In this document: piece by piece, positions 1 through 21,139 of the stretch | Layout: every line of letters starts with the position of its first letter | How positions within the stretch are numbered: the first letter of the stretch is position 1 | NCBI RefSeq assembly: GCF_001949145.1 | Contig: NW_019091355.1 | Location: 3,854,375 to 3,918,374, forward strand | Reading direction: 5' to 3' | Length of the DNA: 64,000 nucleotides | From: Acanthaster planci | Taxonomy: Eukaryota > Echinodermata > Asteroidea > Valvatida > Acanthasteridae | The notes under the pieces: model-generated | Seen by the model: only the letters and a program-made list of their open reading frames with translations | What the model was told of the DNA's origin: nothing | Databases searched by the model: none | Translations under genes and position numbers: made by a program

Positions 1-3000
1 AATCCAGCCCAACCATTACACCAACCTTATCCAGCATTTCATCCACTTTCTACATACATGTACCTTGTCCCCATGATCCTCCTCCTACGGGTGCCCCTCC
101 CCCAACAAACATCCTAATCTGTCACTTGGAGTCCCCCCCCCATCCCTTACATTTTCCCCACATACTGTACATGTACATTTGTATGTGTCTGAACACTGTC
201 TATACATACATACATGTACATCACAGGAGTGCTCAGTACATACGTACTGTATGTACAAAAGGGTAAGCACACAACATAACTCAGAACTTTAACCACTTCC
301 TGCTGGGGCAGTTATAAATGTTGATGATGCTGGGTCAGGATATTTATCATTTTTTTTCTGTTTACAAAATTCTTTAAAAATTCCTATCTTCATTTACTGG
401 ACACTTACAAACACATGAAGGACTGTCTGGTGGCCCCTCTAGCCTGACAGACAAAATCTATTGATGCCCGAGCATTTCAGCCAGGCCTGCAGCCTTGTAA
501 AAAGAGCCCAGACTGTGCGGTGTTATATAACTTTCTTTTGTTCACGAACCTGGTTCAGTACGCTGCTGCTGCTGCTGCTGCTGCTGACCTCTTTTTAAAA
601 GATTAGCATGCAGCTGTGCTGTGTGGCTCATCGCGTAGAGCCCTTTTGTCCCAGTGATAATCCGCTGGCTCTAAATGCCCCAAACCGTGGTATACTGTTT
701 CAAAACAAGGCTGGATTACCTCCACTTTTGAGAGTGAAAAAATGTCGGTAATGCCCAGCAGCCTGGCCTTTTGTTCAGAGTACGGTCTTTTGTTACAAGG
801 CCCTGTTCCATTTGTCCGAGTTCGGAGCCCCCGGCCACGCATATAAAGCATACATGTCCGGATCCAGAATCCCCGGTAGGAAGTGGTTAACATTAAACTT
901 TTAGAATTTTTACATTAAATTTGTAAGTTTCTAAGCATTAATGCCATGTGAGACTATTTAAATACTGATGGAATTCCAAAAGAAAGCAAACAAGCCCTCA
1001 ATGGCACATTATAACACCTATGGACCTGCAAGGAAAAACTTTTAATATTTGAGGGCGGCCGGACGGACAGAAGACGGAAATCGGTATTACATAGGCTCGC
1101 ACTTGCTTTGCAGCTCGCCAAAAACACCTCTTTTGGACCAGACCCACTGTGATTGAAACTCCTTTGATCCCGTAGCATCACAACACCCACCGTCGTCTTG
1201 AATAAAGCCCCCTCTAGCGGCACAAGGAACAGAGTCCCCAAGTCATCAGTGGTAAAAACGCAGAGTGAATTGCTGAGCGGATTAGGATTACATGTATTGG
1301 AGAACTACTGACGCGCTCCATCAGGATTTACTTACATTAAGCTTTTGAAGAGGCCTTTCAATTGTACGCGTTGTAAAAATGCTATGGACAATGGTTTTTG
1401 ACACTATGGGTTAGGCAAAAGTGCTTGTCTCATGTGTGTTCTCATCTTAGCACAGCTGTTATTAAGTTGAATAAATTTTCTCTCATAGGAATGTGTGCAT
1501 TTTGAACGGGACTGATGAAATATGCTTGTAGTAAGCCTGATCTCGTCTCAAGCGTGCTCGTTTTAATTGTGTTCGACTGTATACCAAAAAGTATGCAGTT
1601 GTCAACTGTCATGACTGTGGTATTGATTTTTCAGAATAACAGGCGCTTTTAATGTAATGGCGAACTGACACACATGCAGCCCTGAAGTCGCCACCTAACA
1701 TGCCTGAGCGTGGCCGACTTAAATTTATTATCAGAACATTTTCATGTCAAGGAAGAATAAACCACATTGAAATGGAAGCAGACTATGGTGACTATACTGG
1801 TGTTCGTTGCCTTGAGCACCCTGCTCTCTAATAAGGGAACAAATTCTGCTTTTTCAAACCAACTTATAAAACCAGCTGTTGGTGATGCCCTCTTTCGTAT
1901 CAGAAAGAAAAGAGAACAGGGCTTTTGGTTTTTGAGGGAAATGTTGGGGTAAACGGCAGGGTACATGACCGCCGCGAATATTTAGAGAATTCAAAGTCAC
2001 TACTCTGGCATACTCCGTGTGACTTTGAGCCAACACAGTTTACATGGTGTCGTAACTCATAATGCTATGGGGTTTTGGAATAGAAGTTTTGTAGTGAAAT
2101 GGTTCACAGGTGTAAAAACGCTCTTAAATCAAATCTTCCCATCAGCAAGCCCAATTAATCTATACCTCTTAAAAAGCGGGATAGCAAAGTTTCAGAGCAT
2201 GAGACTGAATATTTTTGAAAAAAAATGAGATTTTTGTTCACCAACTTTTCACTTCCACCCGTTGACTGTTGCTCTGTTGCCGTTCGTGTTTATCAGACTG
2301 TGCATATGTCAAGCCCATCAATGACAGCGCTTGCTCCGCATCTTGGTTCCACAATTTTGGGTGGTGGGGGGGTTGAAGGATTTTTAAGTCTCGCAATCTG
2401 TCACCGCTACACAGCACAGCACGTCACACGTCCTGCCCAATGCCATGGGTGTTTCCAGATCACAGCAGCCATGGCAGCAGCCAGGATGGTCCCACGATGA
2501 AAACAACACAAGATGTCATCCTCCTATTTAGTCCTGTGCCTAAACTAGGCCTTTCACTCAGTATCAAGATTTAGTAATGGTCCTTAAGGTCAAAATGTTA
2601 GTTAGGATAGTTCAGAAAGTAGACTTCGTTTCCTTATTATAAATAATATAGGAACAGGCATGACAGGGTGCTAAGGCCAATGAAAGTCATGAAGGTATTG
2701 AACATTTTTGCTGGCATCAGGCCTAACTAACGTCACGCACGTTCGTGACGTCATACACAGCAGGTCTACAAGGTACTTAACTGATAGGTTAGTAAAATAC
2801 TTACCAAAATATGTGAACTTGAGTAACTCTATCAATCGTTACGGTACACATTTTTATTGACTTAGTGCATGCTCAGTGCGACAGTGTTGAGCTGAAAAGT
2901 GCTACCCATTTGACACTTGGGCGGTACCTGATCGACACTTGGTAAATTACTCGTAGTATCACGTTGCAAAGCACAAGGCCTTAAAGGAGCCAGACTATAG

Positions 3001-3059
3001 TGCGGCGAGAAGGCCGCCTTGTGGGTACAGTCCACTAATTCAAGCTCTGTGCAAAATCA
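1..3059. other. Intergenic, no gene recognised
   Basis: I see no exon with convincing splice sites or a familiar protein motif on either strand. Open frames here are under 100 codons and resemble nothing I know. TACATGTA-like words are common near 50-250. A GCT triplet run lies at 562-586. The stretch could be flanking DNA or unique non-coding sequence. Confidence 0.5.
562..586. repeat. (GCT)8 microsatellite
   Basis: About eight uninterrupted GCT triplets, with no long open frame around them that suggests a coding repeat. Confidence 0.9.
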
Positions 3060-3420
3060 GCAATGTTCAGGGCCCAATAACATGCATAAACATCCCTGAT
3101 ATTTCATAAACACATAGGAAATTATTGTCCAGTCCCTAATCCTTCAATTTCTTTTCAATTTTTTGTGGGTTAACCAATTACATTTTTAATTATTCCCACA
3201 AACAAAATCACCCCCCGAAAAGTGATCTTTTCTGTAGTCCGATGGCAGCCATTTTTCAAGTGGCAACCCTCAACTTTCTCGGGCACTTACGACCATTTTT
3301 CAACCGCAGTTTTTAGCCATTCTGCTCTCATATGAAAGCTCAAAGACTGTGGGGGCACTCTTAATTCTAATGAGCTGGCCAGAAATTCTCACTCGAATTA
3401 GTGGTCTTCACCTTTAGCCT
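3060..3420 (+). repeat. Dispersed repeat, copy 1 (inverted copy at 46760-47180)
   Basis: About 350 bases reappear as a reverse complement at 46760-47180. Shared landmarks are GAGCTGGCCAGAAATTCTCA, CCAATTACATTTTTAATTAT and GGGCCCAATAACAT. No protein-coding signal is visible in either copy, so it is probably a non-autonomous transposon or an old repeat. Confidence 0.75.
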
Positions 3421-6400
3421 AGGCGTTTGATGTTTTAACCATCAAAGGAACTTCATTTACAAATGAAGAGGAAATTATGCTCCAAAATTGATTAGTAGAA
3501 GGAAACCTCAATTTAAGAAAATATGAGTTGAATGGAAATATTTTAACCCTTGGCCTAATGTAGTCTGTAGTTTTGGACAGCTGAGCAGCAGTTATTGCAG
3601 GGGAAACTGCAACTGTGAAAAGGCCGGGGGGGGGGGGCTCTACAAAATCCAACACCTTTGAGTACTTGAGCACCTGGGTTGGGTTGACCTTAGTCAAACC
3701 AGCTTTTCCTCACTGGAAAAGATTATATCTTTTCAAATTCATAAGACTCATAAGCTTATATAAATATTTTTTTAAAAGACTCATATAATTCTCTTCTGCA
3801 ACACAAAAATGACAAACACTATCAATGGCAAGAAAGGAATTTTGCCGATAATAAAATAAAAGGCAGTTCTCTGAGCTCCCTTTTTGTAGCGAAGCCCCTG
3901 GATTGACCAGGGCATATATTATTGTTTCTCCTTTAACTTGCTAATTTAGATTTTCGAAGCTGGATAATGATTTGTCATGGAAAACCTGCTTTCAGCCTCA
4001 CTGGCTGTTGCAAGTTAGAATGCAACATTTGATAACTGGCTTGATGATAGACTGGCTTTTTATATCCCAATAGCAGATTACTGCCCATCTGAGGGCTTGT
4101 TTTTCTGTGGATAATACAAACAACTTGACAGTAGTCCTAAAAAAATAGGGGTGAATGAAATGGGAGTTTTGCTTTGCCTCCCTGAAAATCCAAACTCTGT
4201 TTGAAAGTTGAATCTCACATGATGTAGCAACGTACGCCTTATTATCGTCTTATTTTAAATGACACTCCTATTGAAAAGGAATAACCATGCAATTGCATTT
4301 TGCCCAAAGGATGTTTTAGACATTTTTTGTATCCCTTTTTTCAGTTCGAGATTAATGAAATCAAAAGACTTGCAGTTGGGAGAAGTTCTAACGGGCCTTG
4401 GAAATACTGCAACACAGAAAAAGTGCTACTAACCTTAACCCCCTAGGGTGCGAGTAAAATCATATTGAAATCAAAGGATTCAGGGCTGTCAGGGCAAAGG
4501 CAAATCAATGCAATAACTGACCGTGCTTATCCAGAGGCATTTCAAGTTTAATCAATGTTTAATCACCCGTATGTGAACATTTAACACCCAAAAAACCTTT
4601 TGAGTTTGGTTTGGATGTGGAAGACAGGGCCAAACAAGCATTTCTTGTCCTCACAGCAAACGATGACTGACACTCATTGCAACCCAACTCAAGGGAACGT
4701 GATTGTACGAGCAAAAACAAACCAATCTGTTGGTCTAGACCGCTCCATGGCGAGTTCACAAGCTTGGAGGAAGCCCTTGGTGTTCAAACGTATCACGGGA
4801 AGATCTTTTTTTGGGGGGGGGGGTTTCACTAGCAGTGTTCACCTGCTAGCACCTACATGCCACAATCGCACAATGCATAGAATCCAAATGGGGAACAAGC
4901 TCTTTGGCAGCAAATCTGACAAAAATTGACTAACACTTAAAATTACAGTCCAAGAAAGCAATAATTTCTCTGATCTTTAGGTTCATCTTCATTACTAAAA
5001 AATTTTACAAGTAAGTTAGCATGAGGCCAGCAATTATGACCACCAATGACCTTGCGACAGGCACATCTGAAATAGGCTAGGGTGTCACAATTTTTAATCC
5101 AAGCACACAAAGTCGCACATATTTGCTTCCCAAAACATGGTGTCAAGTGGTTCTTCAGAGTTTTTTAACACTGGTCTGGAATTTGGAGGATTTGTAACTA
5201 TTTTCAGCAATCAAAAAAAAAAAAATCAACAACTGTAAAGCAATCAGCAACACCCCACAAACTTGTACATACATGTGCACGTTCACAAGTAGAAGTCTTG
5301 ACAGAAATAAAAATCAATGACAAGGGTTGAATCTCCTTTTCAAAGTACTGTGCGACTTTTCCATTTTTTTTCTTTTACAATCTTTTGTTCTTCATTATTG
5401 ATGTCTTTACACAATTAAATGCGATCTCTAAATTGACGACTCTACTTCGTCACACAGTTATGCTAATACACGTGAAGCATACAGATCACAAGTACTGACT
5501 AAGCACAGGTCTCTGGCGTACATGTATTTATGTAGGGCTCTTAAAAGTAAGATTTGATTTTGAAAATAAAATAAAAATAAAAGCCATTGCCCAAGTGATT
5601 TTTATGAAGCACAGATTAAATGTCAAGCAAAATCTAACACTACAAACGAGGAAACAAACAAGGGAAGTAAAATTGGCTATGCACTGTTCATTCACTTCTC
5701 ACTACAAGCCAGCACCTCGGGAAATTATGCAAGAAAAACCAGGGAAAACAAGGAAGTAAGACAGCACAAGACATCACACAGACAAAATTGTTAAGCATTT
5801 GCACCATTTCAACTGTAAGTCTGATGTTCAAGCTAGAACAGAAACGCACATTTATCACAGTTTAAAATTCTTAGCCATAAACTTAAGCTTGGAGTGCAAC
5901 ACTTCTGCGTCCTACTGCGTCCACCTACTGAGCTTAACTTGCTTGTATGCAGTGAAGTCAGCAAGCACTTCCGTGTACATGTATGACTTGTATTCAGGCA
6001 TACAGGATCACCAAATCCGGTTTCCCTGGGACAGCATCACGGCATCTGCATGAGGCTGGTCGGAGCAGTTCTCTGCAAACATGGTTAAACTCCATGGTCC
6101 TGTACACACTTCCAACAGTTTTAAGTGGAATCCATACACCATAGTCTGAACAGAGCCAAAATCTGCCAACCCCAAAGGCCTGTACCAACGAAGACATTTA
6201 ACTGCATTATACCAGCTAGCCTGTGGAGTGCCTATACTTGTTGTCTTTCAGCCCTGCTTCCAAACACTCTTGGGACACACCTGCGGTCTTGCAGCAGGCC
6301 ACGGAGATAATGCAAATACCACACAGTACATGTGAACTGTGGGATAGTTCAAAGATGGCACTGTTTTTGGACAGTACAGTAAGCGTGGTTGGGTAGGATT

Positions 6401-7540
6401 CTCAAGTTGACACATTTTGCACAGCAAAATTACACAAAATGTTCTGTCACATTCTATGAGTGGTGGTTGGGGGGGTGGTGCTTTGAGTTACAATGGGGTT
6501 AAAAGTCATACCGGCACGAATCTACAAGCACTGGTCTCATGAATACATCTGAGGATTACGCTGTGTTCTTGTAAATTCACTCCTCATTAAGTTGAAGTAT
6601 GACACACAAATATAATAGACTGCCTCCACAAACTGACTGGCCGACATAAAAGGGGGAGAAAATGTCGAAGAAAGAAAAACTATTCTCACAAACTTTTTTG
6701 GCAGGTTTTTTACATGATAAACATTTATTTCCTGTTAATCTCACGTATGTGCATTTGTGTAATCTAAGCAAAGGAGAAACAAGACGAGGCATTATTAAAG
6801 GACCCAGGTTTGTTAACAATGGCGAATCAAATGCTCGCATTACGGAGTACCTAGAACAGTCAAATCAAGCTGTGGGGTTTACAGTCACTAACACAAAGCG
6901 TGGCAAATTTTAACAGCTCTCGGGCGGACTGCTAGCAGGGCTTTATCTTCATCAAACCCCAGCGTCAACAATCTAACGAGGGTACAAACCACAGCATGCT
7001 TCCCAGCAAGTGTGAGGAACTTAATGATGTACATGCAACGTGCGGTGTCTGTATTCGTCGACTGTAAAGTCTACAGAGCATACCCAGAGGGGTTGGAACT
7101 CACCACGCTGTGCTGTTCGGTGAAGAGAGCAGAATACCCCTGCTTCAAAGTACTTCATCTTTGCATCAATTTAAAGCAAACGGCCCACTTACATGTACCA
7201 CCCATCGTCAAATGTGGGTCTTTTTCAGTTTGATCACAGGCAAGTAGAAAAACATGAGGGCAAAATGGGTTGGTTCCCATGATACGACAGGACTTGCACT
7301 GGTGTTTACACTGCATAAGAGGAACTGGGTCCAGAGAGAGGCTTAGTCTATGTTTTGTACCGTCTGTACAAAATGTAATAAACAGGGAATATATATTACA
7401 AGATGTAGTCAAGAGTTTACATGTAAGTGTGGCGATTTGTAAAAATCTAGACATCACAGCAAATTAAGCAAAGTTTCTTTTGAAGGAAATCTTTCCTCCG
7501 ACTAAACGTTCTCCAACAAGAGTGTTTGTAAATAGAATGG
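3421..7540. other. Non-coding stretch, possibly including the long 3' UTR of UBE2D copy A
   Basis: No exon recognised. UBE2D genes in other animals often have long 3' UTRs, and this lies downstream of copy A on the minus strand, so part may be transcribed. A minus-strand AATAAA (plus-strand TTTATT, 6724-6729) is one possible polyadenylation signal, but nothing else singles it out. Confidence 0.3.
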
Positions 7541-7547
7541 TGACCTG

Positions 7548-8696
7548 AAATATGTCAGGGTCGGGGCACCAGACAACGTTTTGGTTCAAACGAGAAGCCA
7601 CTATACACATACAAGACATACTAAACCCATCGTAACAGAAACAGACGTGACCGATTTCCAGAATGAGGTCATGACGTGGTGTATGAGGAATGGTTTCAGT
7701 GGGCAAATCTCCAAATTGCATATTTCTCTTCGCTACACTGAACCATCTGAGATTAGTAACTGCAAGCGATGACAGTCCCTCCCCTTCCCACGCTGAAAAA
7801 GGAAGACTCTGCCCATTACGATAGATTTGCCTTTACACGAGTAATGTTTGTTTGACACGGATTCGTGGTACCTACAGTACAACTCAAAGATACCTATCTT
7901 CTACAAAAATTTCTCTTTGGAAAAAAGCCTAACACAGTCTCTACAAAGTTGACAGAAATGTTCAGTGAGCTGCAGGGAGGTTTTTTCTGATTTCTGTCCA
8001 TGAAAGAGTTGGCGGACTGTAAGGGAAGGATGGGGGGAAAGGTTTGAGGGGGAAAAAAAGAAATCACGGGGGGAACGATACATCGAGCCATTAGTGCTGT
8101 TGTATACAAAAACAGACTGACACAAAATTCAGAGAAGCAAATTAGAATTACCAAGGCCATTTAGTACCAAAAAAAAAAGGAACTTAACGCGAAATGCGGG
8201 CACTGACCATAAACTTCTTTTCCCTGTGTTTTTTTAAAACCTTTTGAGTTTGAAATTTTTGGCAGAGAAATGTCAAAGACTGACATCAGAAATATCCATT
8301 TTTCTGTGCAGTACAGGCTACAAAATGGCGTTTCTTTAACCCCAAACAACTTGCCAAATTTGTTTTCAATCGTTTGGGGGGTCTCTAAAATAACATGTTG
8401 CTTTTCCATTTTGCTCGTAAATGGCCTTGAGTGTTACAAATCCACAAAATCAACAAATAAACCAAATTAAGTAAAGACTCAAGTATCTGTTAAAAAAACA
8501 AAGACAAGATGACAACTCCCCCAAAGAAAATGACAACAGGAGGGGGAGGAATGATGGGGAACCGCCCACTTGTATGGTCAGAAGATTGCCCAACCCCTAC
8601 TTCCTGATTCAAAGCTTACGGTTGTGGATTTGTCCCGTTTGATGATGCTGAGCCCTTTTAGTGATTTCTTTTTGTATGTTTAGGGGGAGCGGCTGA
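7548..8696 (-). other. 3' flank / probable 3' UTR of UBE2D copy A
   Basis: This follows the stop codon of copy A on the minus strand. Its outer part (7548-7778) and inner part (8620-8696) both align with the flank of copy B (about 23080-23391). The roughly 840 bases between, 7779-8619, have no counterpart in B. Conservation of the two ends fits a transcribed 3' UTR, although it may only reflect recent duplication. Confidence 0.5.
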
Positions 8697-17429
<8,733 letters not shown>

Positions 17430-17529
17430 ATCTGTTGAAGTTAGTTAATTTGTTGGGAGAAGAATCTAGAGACTCTAAACAATGACCAATTCGACTTCCT
17501 TCTTCGCCTTTCTTTTGCTTTTTTTTCAC

Positions 17530-20500
17530 CTTTACCTAGCGCCTGCGCTGCGCTGCTGCATGCCACTCAAATTTTCGACAGTCATTATTCGATTCAAACT
17601 ACACCGACAGTATCAGTTTCGATACTATGGTACTGAAATTTCTTAGTGTTCCGAAACGGGGGCTTTCATTCTACAGGTTTTTATCTCACTGAGCAAATGT
17701 AAAATTGTATACAACGCTAAAGAAACGTACTTTGATTTTCATTTGTACAATACCAAACTAAACAAATAATTGTGATGGCAAACTAAACACCTTTCTCTTC
17801 CCGCCTGTCGCTTGATTCTTTCCCGTAGGTATAAAACATCGATTCTAAGATTTTTTTCTGGCATCGATCCTGCATTACTCGTCACCACCGACTGATTCCG
17901 CAATGCGCAATAATTTGAATATTCATGTCCCGTAACGTGACCACATATTTCCATGACGTCATGGCTATAAAAGTCTGACCCCTGATGGTGCGCTTCCGGT
18001 ACTCTTGAGAGCAAGAAATAACGTGAAAAAAAATAAAATAAAAATAAGCCATGAATTAGTGCAGGACTGCGCAACAGCCATCGCTTCAGTACTTCATGAA
18101 TGTTTCAAGTTCAATCCTGCAAAAGGCATGCGATCGCCGGGATCAGGGTGGGTGAAATTCAGCGTTGAAATTAAGCAGCATAATTGCCCCCTTTTTGAAC
18201 CCGTTGACTTGATAAAATGTAAGCCCGTCAGAAGTGTCCGAAGCCTACTTCGGGAAATTCAAATAAAGACCTTGGAAAGTCGGTTTAATCAACACATTAA
18301 GCGTGTCTAAAAAAAGTAGCAATTTCTGAAACTCTAGCGTATAGTTTTTGGAGAGCGCTTCCATATCTTCAGATCCTTTATTACTCAGCTGCCCAGGTTT
18401 TCTTTTCGGGGGGGGGCCCGTACTGAATAGTCTTCATGTAAGTGTGAGAGTAACTTTTAAACAGACTGAAGTTCAATGTCCAAAATGTGCATTAAACTTT
18501 TTTCTGGAAGATTTTAAAGGATCACAGAAAGTTTATTTTCAGGCTGGAAATTAAAAGAAAATCAAACCAATCCCATATTCCATAAACCACCATGTTTCAA
18601 ATCAACTACAATTTCTGGCACACCCCAAGTCAAACCCTTTCTGACTTTGTGCGTTGCAGTTATTGGCTAAATTATCAAGAGAACAGCGAGATTTATCTCT
18701 GTAACTGCCTTAATAGTTTTTAGCATTACATCTACAACCCCCAACCAATATTTATTTTTAAAAACGGTGCGAAATTCTCTCTAATTTCTAGTGTAATCTG
18801 CATTAATGCCATTAAAGAGATCCAAGAGAACTCGTGGTTTGTCGTATCCAATTCATCCGTATTCAATTTACATGTATGTCATAATAATCTTCGATTTTCA
18901 GAAAGTTTGAGAAAACAGAAAAACGTTTGGTTAATACACCTATGGATTTTGCCGCAGATTTTTATGACTGGCCAGCTTTGGAGTTCGACATTTTACTGTA
19001 GGTTTCATCAGGTTGGCTCGTTTCGTGTTTTGTATTCAGTGCTCTGAGAAACATTAAGAAAATTGCAGTCCTTGTTCAGTACGGTCAAAGCGAAGATCGT
19101 TCAATAATCACAATGCATCGCACAAACCACAGGGCGTTCCCGAGTGAGTGAGTGAACGCACAAGCGGGATCCCCCCCCCAAGTTTGTCTCTGGTCAGACT
19201 GATGTTCCGGAATTGATACAGCGACGCGGCTTTTTTCCCCCTTCTCCAGGGTTGGATTGTACAAACAGAGTGGGTTACGATTTTTTTTTTGTGTGTGTGT
19301 CTTCATTTACATGTACCTTGGTATCCTCCATCATTTGCCTTTGTGCCCTTCTTCGTTCCTTGTTGCTCCCCATGTTGTGGCAGTGCGGCAATAGAGGGCG
19401 CTGTTGCAGCTATCGAAGAGAAAAAAAGATTGACGCTCATGCTTGAAATCAACGCGCGCCCTGACCAGAAGCGAAAGATTTTTGTAACCTCTTCTAATTC
19501 TACAGAACAAAAATAAACAGGTGCTCTGCCCCCCTGAAAAGTGCAAATTTTTCACAGCCAATCTGAGGTTCGTAAATTTACCTTTAAGTAATGCGCTTGT
19601 CAACAGATGTAGGATCTAAGCAATATTTATGGGCACAAAGGAAATTATGGCTGGAAAAAAGGGAGGATTTAAGTTTGGAAACTGCGCTTTTTATTGTCGA
19701 ACGTAGGCCTTCTCTGCATTTGGGAAGCTCTGAAAGGGTCGTCATTTTGGCCGACTTGTCAACATTTATTTTTTTAAAACAGAGCTTCAGGGGATACACC
19801 GAGTGCTTTCCTATTGGAAAATGGTTTTATTGCCAGTCTTGAGAGGAGACTAGTTTGAAAGGAGACCAATTTTCACGCCTCTGAATCCCCAAGAGCCAAG
19901 CTGTAGCCTTAAGGCCCTATTCAAGTCGACTATAGTTCTGTAAAAAAATTCTCGCCCGGTCAGGGAGACTCATAAAAAGGACAGGCTTATGCTAAATTTG
20001 CTTCACAGCTCTGCCAGATTGAACCAAAATCTGTACAACTACCACAAATTACGCGAAACCCCTCATAAACTCACAACTAGATGTTATAAAACTGTCTCAC
20101 TAAAGCACGAAATACATGATAGACAAGCTACACACGCATGCAGGTGCTGTAAATATTGCCTAATCAAGAAAATTAATTCACCCACCAAACCTTAGCTCAG
20201 ACGACAAATTATTGTACCTTGGAGTTAGCGCCTCCTCGACAATGTAGATTTATGGAAAAGCCTTTCCTGAAATAAATAGTCCTATGCAGTCGACTCGTGT
20301 GTGACACTAATACATGTACAAGAATTACGTCTGTGCGTACGCTGTCATGCTCAGTAACCTCACTTTCAGGTAAGTTTACGCATCAATGAAAGTCTAAAAA
20401 CTCTTTCTTACCCGAGTTATTTATAATAAAGGGCAAACAGGAAATTGCATCTTCAAACATAGGAGAGTTAACGTGTGGAAATCGTACTTTTTGGTTGGCG

Positions 20501-20985
20501 ACAGTCCTCTCGCTATGCAGCTTGGAAACGGCCACCATGTCCCCATGTCATGAAAATGACCACCACAAGGACAAATGCAAAACTGGTACTATAAAATACA
20601 GCAGGGCTATGGAAATACCGACCAAAAGTGTAGAGGTATACATGTTTATGAGGTGTAAAAAATGATGTTAAGGCTGACAATTTTAGTTTTACTGGAGCAA
20701 TAAGTTTTTTACTCTTCTCATATCTATGGGGCGAACATGCCCGTGGAAGTGAATTAATTTGGTCGGGCAGTGACATCGACTTGAAAATGCTTTTCCATCG
20801 ACAATGTTGATCAACACTGGATCGTATGATGAAGTTGAACCGTCCCAATTTGAACCAGAGTAGGGTCATAATGAAATTCGTGCAGATAGCCGTAGTCATT
20901 TGCCGAGAATGACATCCAACTTACTTTACTCGTTTTTTCTCTTTTCTTGTGCTATAAAGCCCCCATATTTCGGCTGCAAGATCAA
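17530..20985. other. Upstream flank of UBE2D copy A, no gene recognised
   Basis: This should contain the promoter of copy A but shows no clear TATA box on the minus strand near 17520-17650. Segment 19600-19860 occurs inverted near 34470-34870, and 20000-20200 recurs at 37020-37220, so part of this flank was duplicated and rearranged along with the UBE2D block. Confidence 0.45.
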
Positions 20986-21027
20986 AACCAAACCAAACCA
21001 AACCAAACCAAACCAAACCAAACCAAC
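20986..21027. repeat. (AACCA)n microsatellite
   Basis: About eight pentamer units ending in a C run, directly before the LINE relic. It could be an old tail of a neighbouring element. Confidence 0.9.
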
Positions 21028-21139
21028 CCCCCCCAAAAAAACCTTTTGGGTAACAAGCCTGAGAGTCGTATTATGACATAATCAAAACACTAGATTTGTT
21101 TGCCGCCCTCATACGTCCTCATCGTTTTTACTCTGAACA

